A stretch of 34,866 nt of DNA from Butyrivibrio sp. (GCA_017470505.1 JAFUYO010000029.1:1-34866), one strand, 5' to 3'. Counted from the stretch's first letter, positions 16,475-24,482 are shown. Notes: generated by a model from the letters alone, not told the origin. Translations and numbers: made by a program.

Positions 16475-18495
16475 AGGACAAGGGAGGCACAGTGGAAAAA
16501 AAGAGTAGCGATAAGGGAACGGTCTGCCGGAAAGGCGACATTCTAGAAGTTGAAATTACAGATATTGGAAATGACGGGGAGGGCATAGGCAAGGTTGACG
16601 GCTATACCCTCTTTATTAAAGATGCGGTGATTGGAGACAGGGTGAGGGCCAAGGTCATGAAGGCTAAGAAAAGCTATGCCTACGCCCACCTGGAAGAAGT
16701 GACTTCGCCCTCAGAGTTTAGGCAGGAGGCGAAGTGCCCCATTGCGAGGGCCTGCGGCGGGTGCCAGCTTCAGAACATGACCTATGAGAGACAGCTTGAA
16801 TACAAGCAGAACAAGGTGAGGAACAACATTGTGCGCCTCGGCGGTTTTGACGGGAAGTTTGTGGACAGCATAATGGAGCCGATCATCGGAATGGATGAGC
16901 CATGGAGATACAGGAACAAGGCACAGTACCCGATCGGAACTGACAGAGACGGAAATCCTGTGGCAGGCTACTACGCAGGAAGGACCCACAGTATCATTCC
17001 GGTCGGTGACTGTTTTATAGGTATAGAAGAGAACCGGCAGGTGCTTGACGTTCTGCTCTCTCACATGAAAAGGTATCATATCAGCGCCTACGATGAGGCT
17101 GCAGGCAAAGGGCTTGTGAGGCACGTGCTGATCAGGAAGGGCTTTGCGAGCGGTCAGATCATGGTCTGCCTGGTGCTGAACTATTTTGGGGAGCGCAAAA
17201 AGAAGGAGAGAAGCCGGATAGATCGTGGCGGAGCTATCAGAAAAGGGCATAGCGGCATGGCAGCTGAAAATTTTATCCCCGGGCAGCAGGCTCTTGTAGA
17301 TGAACTGAGCGCGATTCCCGGGATGACAAGCATCTCGGTGTCGATCAACACGGAGAAGACCAACGTCATCATGGGAAAAGAGATTCACACTATATGGGGA
17401 GAGCCAGTCATCAGGGATACATTAAGGAGCCTGGAGTTTGAGATTTCGCCGCTGTCTTTTTACCAGGTTAATCCGGCCCAGACCGATAAGCTCTACGGCC
17501 AGGCGCTTGAGTATGCAGGTCTTACCGGGACGGAGACCGTATGGGACCTCTACTGCGGAATAGGGACGATCACCCTCTCCATGGCCGGGACAGCGGGGCA
17601 TGTGTACGGAATAGAAGTCATCCCCGAGGCAATCGAGGATGCCAAAAAGAACGCAGTGCGCAACGGAATAGAAAATGCAACCTTCTTCTGCGGCAAGGCG
17701 GAGGAGGTTTTGCCGCGGTTCTACAGTATGGCAAATGATGATCCTGTCCTGGAAGAACAAGGCAGAATACAGGGGATAGATGCGCAGACAAAGCCATGCA
17801 ACCAGACAGAACCGGAAAACCGAGGCAATAGAAACGATATTCAGACAGAGCCGGGAAACCAGGGCAATGGAAACGATACTCAGACAGAGCCGGGAAACCA
17901 GGGCAATGACAGCAATACTCAGGCAGATTCCGCCAACATGACAAAGACAGAGATAGAAAGCGTGGCTTTTGCTGCGCTTCGCCCCGATGTCATCGTGGTC
18001 GATCCGCCGCGCAAGGGTTGCGACAGCGCCTGCCTTGACACCATGCTCAAGATGCAGCCATCCCGCATCGTCTATGTCAGCTGCGACTCCGCAACCCTCG
18101 CCCGCGACCTCCGGATCCTTTCAGAAGGCGGCTACGAGCTAAGAGCCATTCGCCCCTGCGACATGTTCCCCTGGAGCGGACATGTGGAGACTGTTGTCCT
18201 CTTGTCCCACCAACAAATCAAAAAGTCTGTAGCCATTGATTATACGCCTGATGGCAGCTATATGGATAATATCAACAAGCACGCCACATATAAAGAAATC
18301 AATGAGTACGTGCTTGAGAAATACGGTTTTAGGCTCCATTCTGCCTATATAGCCCAAGTAAAGCGTGAGATGGGTATAGAGATGGGAGAGAACTATAATC
18401 TGTCTAAATCGGACGATTATGAGCCTAGACAGGTGACTCCTGAAAAGAGAGAAGCTATCATTGATGCTCTGAAGCATTTTAACATGATTGAATAA
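16471..18495 (+). CDS. rumA: 23S rRNA (uracil-5-)-methyltransferase, RlmD/RumA family, with a repeat insertion and element-encoded C-terminus
   Basis: A SAM-dependent m5U methyltransferase of the TrmA/RlmD family, 674 residues from GTG 16471 (a GTG at 16492 behind AGGGAGG is an alternative start). TRAM domain ~20-80; Fe-S cysteines 89, 95, 98 and probably 181; SAM motif around Asp359 (WDLYCGIGTI); DPPRKG; catalytic Cys538 in YVSCDSATLARDL. Two oddities are visible. About 60 low-complexity residues (~430-495), built on a 13-residue repeat, interrupt the catalytic domain. After HVETVVLLS (~575) the DNA turns AT-rich and encodes a ~90-residue tail (ATYKEINEYVLEKYG..DALKHF) of a type found on rRNA methyltransferases next to integrated elements. 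The rRNA site is not readable from sequence. Confidence 0.88.
   Translation: MKDKGGTVEKKSSDKGTVCRKGDILEVEITDIGNDGEGIGKVDGYTLFIKDAVIGDRVRAKVMKAKKSYAYAHLEEVTSPSEFRQEAKCPIARACGGCQLQNMTYERQLEYKQNKVRNNIVRLGGFDGKFVDSIMEPIIGMDEPWRYRNKAQYPIGTDRDGNPVAGYYAGRTHSIIPVGDCFIGIEENRQVLDVLLSHMKRYHISAYDEAAGKGLVRHVLIRKGFASGQIMVCLVLNYFGERKKKERSRIDRGGAIRKGHSGMAAENFIPGQQALVDELSAIPGMTSISVSINTEKTNVIMGKEIHTIWGEPVIRDTLRSLEFEISPLSFYQVNPAQTDKLYGQALEYAGLTGTETVWDLYCGIGTITLSMAGTAGHVYGIEVIPEAIEDAKKNAVRNGIENATFFCGKAEEVLPRFYSMANDDPVLEEQGRIQGIDAQTKPCNQTEPENRGNRNDIQTEPGNQGNGNDTQTEPGNQGNDSNTQADSANMTKTEIESVAFAALRPDVIVVDPPRKGCDSACLDTMLKMQPSRIVYVSCDSATLARDLRILSEGGYELRAIRPCDMFPWSGHVETVVLLSHQQIKKSVAIDYTPDGSYMDNINKHATYKEINEYVLEKYGFRLHSAYIAQVKREMGIEMGENYNLSKSDDYEPRQVTPEKREAIIDALKHFNMIE
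17803..17919 (+). repeat. Three tandem 39-base repeats inside rumA
   Basis: In-frame copies at 17803-17841, 17842-17880 and 17881-17919 encode variants of a 13-residue unit (Q-T-E-P-G-N-Q-G-N-x-N-D-T). A degenerate fourth start follows (CAGGCAGATTCC). Copies 2 and 3 are nearly identical, so copy number may vary between strains. Confidence 0.9.
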
Positions 18496-18502
18496 CAAAA
18501 AT

Positions 18503-18534
18503 GGGAACCCATAACGGGTTCCCTAATTTTTTTT
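18503..18534. terminator. Bidirectional terminator between rumA and the HNH gene
   Basis: GGGAACCC (18503-18510), a 5-base loop and GGGTTCCC (18516-18523) are followed by TAA and an 8-T run on the plus strand, with an AAAAA run on the other side. It serves the converging rumA and DUF262-HNH genes. Confidence 0.85.
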
Positions 18535-19702
18535 AATACATATCTGATTTCTTGCTGTTACAGTCTTTACACAGTAATTGCAAATTCTCTATTACAGTTT
18601 TTCCGCCTTTACTCCAAGGCTTAATATGGTCGCCTGCCATTTCAGCATAAGCAAAAACACGCTTACACTTAGCACATTTATGGTCTTGCTTCTCAAAAAT
18701 AACCATTTTATCTTCATCATCAAAAGTTCTAAGACTCAGTAACTTGGCTGCAAACGGGTCTTCATCCTTACTAAGCAAATATTCATAAATGCCTGTTTTC
18801 TTTTGAACTTCCTTATCCTCATGAAGCTTCTTGACTTCATCACTCATAGTGGTGGAATTATATGTCTTGCCATTGTATTTGTTATATAAATGGCACCAAT
18901 CAAGTCCCTTCATGTCAGGATAGTATTTAGGGAATATCTTTTGTACCCAATTGATAACATCTTGGAAATACTGCCATAGTTCATCTGAATCAGCATCTGA
19001 TTTGTGAGCAGCCATATAATCTGTGATATCTTTAAGACCTTGATACTCACAGATACCCTTCAATGCTTTCTCAAGCAATTCTTGTCTTATAGGGTCAGCT
19101 TTGATGTACTTATCACTTAATCCCTTTGCAGCACAATTTCTTTTTGAGAAATGACGCTTTGCATCAGAGAGCCAAGAGCCTGTATAAACAGAATTTCTAA
19201 GCTCTTGGTCAGTAAGTTTTTCGCCGCCGATGTTTACAACTTCAAACCATTCAAGCTTCTCAGATTCAGTGCCTTCACAAATATAAACCATGAATTCATA
19301 ATCCATAAGCTTATTATACATATCATCAGGAAGTGAATCTTCATAATAAGATTTACCATCTAAAGCGATTTGTAATTTGTGATTCAAAAAATACATAGCA
19401 GATAGTGTTCTTTGCTGACCATCAAGAACTTCAAATTCCACATCATCAGAAAAAACAAGTTTTTTATCATCATCTTTAGTGATAGTTCCCTTAGTTAGAA
19501 CCCAATACATAGTGTTGAGAGGAAATCCTTTTATCATGGTATGAAGAACATTTTCTTGTTTTTTTAAATCATATACGAATTCTCTTTGATATGGTGGTCT
19601 TATAGTGAGTTTTCCTCCATAAGCAAAAACACCATCTTCGCCATCATCTTTAAACCCATTGAAAACATCTTTTACTTTAACGTTATATAATTCAATCTTC
19701 AT
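18533..19702 (-). CDS. DUF262-HNH nuclease (GmrSD-like), putative restriction effector
   Basis: A 389-residue protein. The N-terminal DUF262 domain (about 20-240) has PPYQREFVYD (36-45) and the hallmark DGQQR (94-98), a ParB/Srx-like NTP-binding motif seen in GmrS-type and related defence proteins. A C-terminal HNH nuclease of the zinc type spans ~343-389: Cys343, Cys346, Asp358-His359, Asn373, Cys378 and Cys381. It is the last gene of a leftward operon with two adenine methyltransferases; its ATG overlaps the upstream methyltransferase gene by 11 bases, and AAAGGA lies inside that gene. Context suggests the cleavage arm of a restriction-modification-like system. DUF262-HNH proteins can instead target modified DNA, so the polarity (cut unmethylated or cut modified) is open. 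Confidence 0.85.
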   Translation of the reverse strand: MKIELYNVKVKDVFNGFKDDGEDGVFAYGGKLTIRPPYQREFVYDLKKQENVLHTMIKGFPLNTMYWVLTKGTITKDDDKKLVFSDDVEFEVLDGQQRTLSAMYFLNHKLQIALDGKSYYEDSLPDDMYNKLMDYEFMVYICEGTESEKLEWFEVVNIGGEKLTDQELRNSVYTGSWLSDAKRHFSKRNCAAKGLSDKYIKADPIRQELLEKALKGICEYQGLKDITDYMAAHKSDADSDELWQYFQDVINWVQKIFPKYYPDMKGLDWCHLYNKYNGKTYNSTTMSDEVKKLHEDKEVQKKTGIYEYLLSKDEDPFAAKLLSLRTFDDEDKMVIFEKQDHKCAKCKRVFAYAEMAGDHIKPWSKGGKTVIENLQLLCKDCNSKKSDMY

Positions 19703-20765
19703 TATTTGATTCCTTTCTGCGAATAATTATCCTTGAGAAGGGTTTATGTAGTTTTCCGTTTTGGTCCCTATAAATAGGATTTCCAGCTCTAAAAGATTTG
19801 TTTTCTTTAAAAAGAGCATCCTTCTCATCATCTGATAGATTTGCACTCATTCCGATACTTTTTCCAAGTTCACTTTCTGCTAGACCAATAATTTCAAATT
19901 GGTCTGGATTATATTTTTCAAGGAAACTATCAGGAACGCCCATATTCCCATAATAGTCCATTGGGATTTCAGCAACCTTTCCAACATCTATCGCATCATA
20001 ATTTATATACTTGATATATTCATCTTCATTATATTTGCGATACATTATCAATTCTTCGTGTCTTTTTGTTATATCAAGATTGGTATACCAAAGTACATTT
20101 CCGAATTTCTGTGTTGTACCGTCAGGTTTCAAAAATTCCTTAACATGATTATATCCAATCCAAAACTTATCGTTTTGGATTAATGGAAATATCTCTTTAT
20201 AATGCAATGCATTTTGATTTCCAATGATAAGAAATTTCTTATCATATTCCATCAGAGAGTTGATATAATCTCTAAACAGACTAAAAGGTGGGTTTGTAAC
20301 AACAATATCAGCCTGCTTTAAATATTCCACGCATTCTGCAGAACGGAAATCGCCTTCGCCTTCTAGCTTTTTTACTCCTCGTTTTTTCGATGTTAAGAGT
20401 TTTTCAATATCATCATCGGAAACTCCTCTGCCATTTGCCATTGGAACTTCTGATATGTCCATTACATAACCATGACCTTTTTTTACAGGTTCATCAAGAT
20501 AATCAAATATAGTCATCTGTGTTCCGACGACAGGCGAAGAAGTATATGATGTACATATAAGTCTTTTCAATCCTAAATAATTAAAGTTCTTTAGAAAGAA
20601 CTTGCAGAAATTAGATTCAAAAGGGTCATCACAATTACAAAGAACTGTTTTATTTTTAAAGTGTTCTTCATAATGATTCAATTCAGCCTGAATATCTTCA
20701 TAACGAGTATAAAATTCATCGTTCTTTGCATCTTTTGCTGCATTCAAGCTAGAATTCTTAGCCAT
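19692..20765 (-). CDS. EcoRI-family adenine-specific DNA methyltransferase, copy 1
   Basis: A 357-residue SAM-dependent N6-adenine methyltransferase of the M.EcoRI family. It has the catalytic NPPF (158-161) and the CNCDDPFESNF segment (43-53). I chose ATG 20765, because AAAGGAG lies 9 bases before it, over an ATG 9 bases further upstream that touches the ribosome site. The start overlaps the stop of methyltransferase copy 2 by 8 bases (ATGGCTAA). The first ~200 residues are almost the same as copy 2, while ~200-250 and the C-terminus differ and may recognise different DNA. Together with copy 2 it may methylate the two strands of an asymmetric site. Confidence 0.9.
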   Translation of the reverse strand: MAKNSSLNAAKDAKNDEFYTRYEDIQAELNHYEEHFKNKTVLCNCDDPFESNFCKFFLKNFNYLGLKRLICTSYTSSPVVGTQMTIFDYLDEPVKKGHGYVMDISEVPMANGRGVSDDDIEKLLTSKKRGVKKLEGEGDFRSAECVEYLKQADIVVTNPPFSLFRDYINSLMEYDKKFLIIGNQNALHYKEIFPLIQNDKFWIGYNHVKEFLKPDGTTQKFGNVLWYTNLDITKRHEELIMYRKYNEDEYIKYINYDAIDVGKVAEIPMDYYGNMGVPDSFLEKYNPDQFEIIGLAESELGKSIGMSANLSDDEKDALFKENKSFRAGNPIYRDQNGKLHKPFSRIIIRRKESNNED

Positions 20766-21828
20766 TATTTCCATCTCCTTTTGCTTTTATAACAATACGG
20801 TCATACATTCTTTTACCTTGAATATAGAATCTTCCTGACTTTTTCTTTCCGTTAATCATAATCGGTTTTGCTAAATCACCGCTTATTCCTACAATTTCAA
20901 ATTGATTTGGATTAAATTTGTTCAAGAAGGTTATAGGAACACCCATTTCTCCTTTATAATCACAAGGTATTTCGGTGGTTTTATTTATATTGATAGCTTC
21001 GTAATTGTCATAATTTGGGTAATCTTCCTCAGAACCATAGTATTTTCGGTATAAATCAAGTTCTTCGTGTCGTTTATTGTGGTCAAGATTTGTAAGCCAT
21101 AAACAATTATTTGTCGAAACTATCCTTTCTCCGTTTTCGTTAATTCGAGCCTCTGTGCCATACAATTCATAACTATCAGGAACTATAAATCCTGAAATCC
21201 ATCTTCCCATCCCAGTACCAAGCCAAACTTTATTTTCCTTGATAAGTGGAAATATCTCTTTGTAGGTTATTGCATTAATATTTCCAATAATTAAGAATTG
21301 CTTTTTGTATTCCATGAGAGTAGCAACAAATTCTCTAAATAAGCTGAAGGGTGGATTTGTAACAACAATATCAGCCTGTTTAAGATATTCAAGGCATTCA
21401 TCAGAACGGAAATCGCCATCTCCTTCGAGTTTTTTTACTCCTCTTTTTGGAGACTTAAGCAATTTTTCAATATCGTCATCAGAAACACCTCTACCATTTG
21501 CCATTGGAACTTCTGTTATATCCATAACATAGCCATGACCTCTTTTTACAGGTTCATCAAGATAATCAAATATAGTCATCTGTGTTCCTACAATAGGTGA
21601 TGTTGTATACGAGGTGCATATAAGTCTTTTCAATCCCAAATAATTAAAGTTCTTTAGAAAGAACTTGCAGAAATTAGATTCAAAAGGGTCATCACAATTG
21701 CAAAGAACAGTTTTGTCCTTAAAGTGTTTCTCATAATTGTTCAACTCTTTTTGAATATCTTCATAAAGAGTATAGAACTCATCTTTTTTATTGCTCTTTG
21801 CTGCTGTAAGAACATCCTGTCTTGGCAT
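20758..21828 (-). CDS. EcoRI-family adenine-specific DNA methyltransferase, copy 2
   Basis: A 356-residue paralogue of the downstream gene. NPPF is at the same residues (158-161) and the N-terminal catalytic half is nearly identical. After ~residue 200 it carries a distinct, ~20-residue longer variable segment (WISGFIVPDSYELYG region) and a different C-terminus. The DNA is also highly similar across the shared half (for example 20500-20700 against 21570-21770), indicating recent duplication or gene conversion. Its ATG abuts the stop of the small ribbon-helix-helix gene. Its role is probably self-protection methylation for the DUF262-HNH nuclease. Confidence 0.9.
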   Translation of the reverse strand: MPRQDVLTAAKSNKKDEFYTLYEDIQKELNNYEKHFKDKTVLCNCDDPFESNFCKFFLKNFNYLGLKRLICTSYTTSPIVGTQMTIFDYLDEPVKRGHGYVMDITEVPMANGRGVSDDDIEKLLKSPKRGVKKLEGDGDFRSDECLEYLKQADIVVTNPPFSLFREFVATLMEYKKQFLIIGNINAITYKEIFPLIKENKVWLGTGMGRWISGFIVPDSYELYGTEARINENGERIVSTNNCLWLTNLDHNKRHEELDLYRKYYGSEEDYPNYDNYEAININKTTEIPCDYKGEMGVPITFLNKFNPNQFEIVGISGDLAKPIMINGKKKSGRFYIQGKRMYDRIVIKAKGDGNNG

Positions 21829-22001
21829 TATTTGCCACCACCTTTCATTTCTTCTTCATATTTTTCTTTAATCCATTGTGATAAAAGAGCGGAAGAAGTC
21901 ATTTCATGTTTTATAGCCAATTCCTTGAGCTTTTCTTTATCATTAACGCTCAAAGAAACGGACATGACAGTTCTTTCAACAGCATCCTTACTCTTAGCCA
22001 T
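21828..22001 (-). CDS. Small ribbon-helix-helix protein heading the methyltransferase/nuclease operon
   Basis: A 57-residue protein from ATG 22001, chosen because AAAGGAG sits 7 bases upstream; a longer in-frame start at 22022 adds seven residues without a ribosome site. The pattern RTVMSVSLSVNDKEKLKELAIKHEMTSSALLSQWI is a beta strand followed by two helices, as in CopG/Arc/MetJ-type proteins. Its stop overlaps the first base of the methyltransferase start. It may be the operon's control protein, comparable in role to a C protein of classical restriction systems, or an accessory DNA-binding subunit. Function is inferred from fold and position only. Confidence 0.7.
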   Translation of the reverse strand: MAKSKDAVERTVMSVSLSVNDKEKLKELAIKHEMTSSALLSQWIKEKYEEEMKGGGK

Positions 22002-22049
22002 AATAGTGCTCCTTTCGCACATGATTTTCTAAATAATATTTCAATAAAA

Positions 22050-22078
22050 ATTATATAAAAATTATTGATGCTATTCAA
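22050..22078 (-). promoter_or_regulatory. Sigma-A-type promoter of the methyltransferase/nuclease operon
   Basis: On the minus strand TTGAAT (22078-22073), a 17-base spacer and a perfect TATAAT (22055-22050) lie 48 bases before the ATG at 22001. Confidence 0.65.
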
Positions 22079-22126
22079 GCATAAAGGATATGTTATATAC
22101 GCTTTTTTTATGTCATTTAATAGCTA

Positions 22127-22287
22127 AATAATTACAATTAAATGGTAATAAAATAGTTATTTATTGGCACTCTGGCATTTAATTACAATTAAATGCACGT
22201 AAATAAGATAAAAACAGGATTTTAATAGCAATTAAATATCAGTTTTTATCCATGACGTAAAAAAATAGGTATTTAATGACAATTAAA
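22127..22287. repeat. Four spaced palindromic sites TTTAATNNCAATTAAA
   Basis: Three exact copies lie at 22178-22193, 22221-22236 and 22272-22287, with a degenerate copy at 22127-22142. The equivalent bases are 51, 43 and 51 bases apart. Each site is an inverted repeat (TTTAAT/ATTAAA), and copy 2 extends to GCATTTAATT/AATTAAATGC. They lie upstream of the promoter of the operon led by the ribbon-helix-helix gene, so operator sites are the first guess; iterons or accessory transfer sites are alternatives. The stretch 22002-22326 holds no gene. Confidence 0.65.
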
Positions 22288-22306
22288 CTGCCATTAAATA
22301 CCTATT
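22258..22306 (-). terminator. Rho-independent terminator of the relaxase gene
   Basis: On the minus strand AATAGGTATTTAATG (22306-22292) pairs perfectly over 15 bases with CATTAAATACCTATT (22278-22264), followed directly by a T-run. It starts 21 bases after the relaxase stop. The loop contains part of the fourth palindromic site. Confidence 0.75.
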
Positions 22307-22326
22307 AAAATACAATTATTTATATA

Positions 22327-23676
22327 TTAAATTCCATAGTCTTCCTCATCATCAGGAAGTATGTCAAGAGGCATATTCATCTGCTCAACATCATGATTGA
22401 TTTTATCAATCAATTTTTGTTGATATGATTTTTGATAAGTGCTCTCAGATGCCTTATCAGCCATTTTTGAAGTTGTAGCCTTGCGGTGTGCCTTCGCAGG
22501 CTCTAAAACGTCTGTATGTAGCCCTGAACGTGTCTCAGGCACATTTGCTTGAGGATGACTCAAAAAGACTTTGTAAGCCTCTTGAGCACGTTCATATGCA
22601 TCTAAATCAAATTCACCATCATCTGAAAGATAAGCATATCCATTTTCGTAAACCCAATCATTGAATTTATTAGCTTCTTCTTCCAGTTCTTTCTTCTCTG
22701 ATTCAGAGATAACAGGAGCATCAGAAATAACCTCAGACTCATCATAATAAGCAGTAGCTTGATTATCATTCTGCTTCTCAGCAATCTTTTCATCAAGGGC
22801 TTTTGGCATATAATCTCCGCCAAGCTTATCACTTCTGATTTTCCTTTTGCCTTTCGGAATCTCATCTTCCGATTTGATTTTGCTAGCATCTTGCATCGAA
22901 TAAGTGAAATATTCACCATGTCTTTTGAGCGTTCCATTTCTTACAATTGTGACTCCACGGTCATTTAATTTGCTAAAAAAATCATCCCTTGATGTAGCTT
23001 CGTTCATTGCAAGTTTGATACGACTTTTTAAATCATCTTCCCAAATGTAATGCGGAGCATCTTCTCCATTTTTGATTGCTTCTTGGTTCTCCTGACGCAT
23101 CCTTCTAACGTGCCTAGAAACCTTATCCTTTGATAACTTTATTTGGCTCGTTTTATTATCAAAAATATCCTTATAATCCATATCAACATCGATGTATTTT
23201 TTTGCAATTTCATCAGCACCTTTTGCAACATATGTAAATTTGGTTTGCTCATCAGAACAGCCTTTAAAATCTGTCATTGAAACGTTGTTCACAATAATGT
23301 GACAGTGAAGTTTTCCACCTTCACCATCATTTTGAACACATATTAAAGTCTGTCTATTTGGGTAATATTTTTCTGCAAATTCTCTAGAAATCTCACCTGC
23401 AATAAGAGCAGAGTTTGGGTCTTTTGGGTCTAATTCTTGTTCACTAAAAGAGAGAACAATACGGCGAACTTGATTCTTATTTCTGCTTGAAGCACGAGAC
23501 CAATATTCGTTCATTTGGTCAGCATAAGAAGGCGGCTGATTTGGAAACATTCCGACAGTAGTTACAAACAAATTTCGTTTCTCATTGTTGTTATGACCTT
23601 TACCTTCTTTACCACCTAAAGCATAGTCAATAGCCGCTTTACCAAAAGCAGTTGCTGTTATTCGAGTATACGGCAT
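22327..23676 (-). CDS. Relaxase/mobilization nuclease (MobA/VirD2-like)
   Basis: A 449-residue DNA relaxase that nicks oriT and leads the transferred strand. The relaxase domain occupies about residues 1-260. The N-terminus carries Tyr3 and Tyr18 as candidate nucleophiles, and the metal-binding three-histidine-type motif reads HCHIIVNN (His124, His126, Asn130). The C-terminal part is charged and less conserved, without a helicase or primase domain. Its ATG overlaps the end of the MobC-like gene by 19 bases, so the two form an operon transcribed away from the oriT. No coupling protein or mating-pair genes are present in the window. Confidence 0.9.
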   Translation of the reverse strand: MPYTRITATAFGKAAIDYALGGKEGKGHNNNEKRNLFVTTVGMFPNQPPSYADQMNEYWSRASSRNKNQVRRIVLSFSEQELDPKDPNSALIAGEISREFAEKYYPNRQTLICVQNDGEGGKLHCHIIVNNVSMTDFKGCSDEQTKFTYVAKGADEIAKKYIDVDMDYKDIFDNKTSQIKLSKDKVSRHVRRMRQENQEAIKNGEDAPHYIWEDDLKSRIKLAMNEATSRDDFFSKLNDRGVTIVRNGTLKRHGEYFTYSMQDASKIKSEDEIPKGKRKIRSDKLGGDYMPKALDEKIAEKQNDNQATAYYDESEVISDAPVISESEKKELEEEANKFNDWVYENGYAYLSDDGEFDLDAYERAQEAYKVFLSHPQANVPETRSGLHTDVLEPAKAHRKATTSKMADKASESTYQKSYQQKLIDKINHDVEQMNMPLDILPDDEEDYGI

Positions 23677-24131
23677 AATTGCTCACCTACCTTCTTTGTG
23701 ACTTCTTCGTATCGGTTCATAATAGCGTCTAAATCTTTCGCAGGAAGACATTCTTTTTTGATTTCTTCTTCCTCAGCCGCTTTCATCGTTAAGTCATCAA
23801 AATTACTTGAACCTGCATATTTTCGTTCGATATGTTTCAGTTTCAATTCTTGGTTATAATTGATACCAATTCGTTTCAACTCACTCCGAATCCCTTCCAT
23901 TTCGGAATATAAGGCATATAGTGTTTTGTGATATTTTTCAGCATCATCATGTTCTACAAAATGTATTTTAGGAACATACCATAAAAGTCTTTTATCGGTC
24001 AAAAGTCGTAAAATCTCAGAACGAGTTCTTCCATTATTGGCAACGATAATATCAATCACAGAGAGAATCTCAGGAGAGAGTCGGACACTAACAGGGTCAA
24101 GAGTATTGGTTTCTTTTTCTTTATTATCCAT
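23658..24131 (-). CDS. MobC-like relaxosome accessory protein
   Basis: A 157-residue protein from ATG 24131, preceded by AAAGGAG; the frame stays open upstream to 24350, but that would run through the oriT-like sequence and lacks a ribosome site. The N-terminal ~45 residues (VSVRLSPEILSVIDIIVANNGRTRSEILRLL) look like a ribbon-helix-helix DNA-binding domain. The rest is helical and charged, with the Arg/Leu/Asn-rich pattern of bacterial mobilization proteins (LKRIGINYNQ). It probably binds oriT next to the relaxase. Confidence 0.8.
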   Translation of the reverse strand: MDNKEKETNTLDPVSVRLSPEILSVIDIIVANNGRTRSEILRLLTDKRLLWYVPKIHFVEHDDAEKYHKTLYALYSEMEGIRSELKRIGINYNQELKLKHIERKYAGSSNFDDLTMKAAEEEEIKKECLPAKDLDAIMNRYEEVTKKVGEQLCRILE

Positions 24132-24214
24132 TTCAAAAACTCCTTTCAAAATATGAGCGGTTGTTAAAAAAAGGGGCAGAGCACGATTCCAACCGCAGAA
24201 AAAATGCAGGTAAT

Positions 24215-24300
24215 GGGTTTGTATACGAAAACGTATATCAAACCCCCAACCTGCTAGGGGACAGCCCTTTGGGCTTTCCCCTAGAACCCCTTTATCCCGA
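24215..24300. other. Likely origin of transfer (oriT)
   Basis: Two inverted repeats stand in tandem just upstream of the mobilization genes. GGGTTTGTATACG and CGTATATCAAACCC (24215-24245) pair with one bulge around AAAA. CTAGGGGACAGCCC and GGGCTTTCCCCTAG (24254-24284) pair over 13 of 14 bases around TTT. GAACCCCTTTATCCC follows. A GGGGACAGCCC hairpin followed by GAACCCC is a pattern I associate with nick regions of Firmicutes mobilizable elements. The nick site itself is not assigned. Confidence 0.6.
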
Positions 24301-24302
24301 AA

Positions 24303-24482
24303 ACCGATGTATACTGTGAAGAGCTCCCCAAGCACATAGACAGGGTTCATTTTAAAAATGGTACGTTCTTTCTTGATGGCGGATTTACTACGGAGAAGGA
24401 GTTCTGTTCAAACAGGCTTCCAGTTAAATATAATCCTGATGCAAAGAAGCCGACAAGGGGTATCAATTTGACTATGTTGTAA
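24303..24482 (+). pseudogene. Remnant of a phage/plasmid-type DNA primase
   Basis: An open frame without a start reads T-D-V-Y-C-E-E-L-P-K-H-I-D-R-V, then F-K-N-G-T-F-F-L-D-G-G-F and F-C-S-N-R-L-P-V-K-Y-N-P-D-A, ending at TAA (24480-24482). This matches the middle of P4/D5-type primase-helicases found on phages and mobile elements. Both ends are missing. It overlaps the right side of the oriT region, so it is a leftover of an older replication module. Confidence 0.6.

Noticed and set aside
22120-22310. Possible CRISPR array in the AT-rich repeat region
   Set aside because: Repeats are only 16 bases, palindromic and few, gaps are AT-rich rather than unique spacers, and no cas genes are nearby; operators or iterons fit better.
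24132-24350. Longer N-terminus of the MobC-like protein
   Set aside because: The extra 73 residues would be encoded by the oriT-like hairpins, with no ribosome site; the ATG at 24131 has AAAGGAG.
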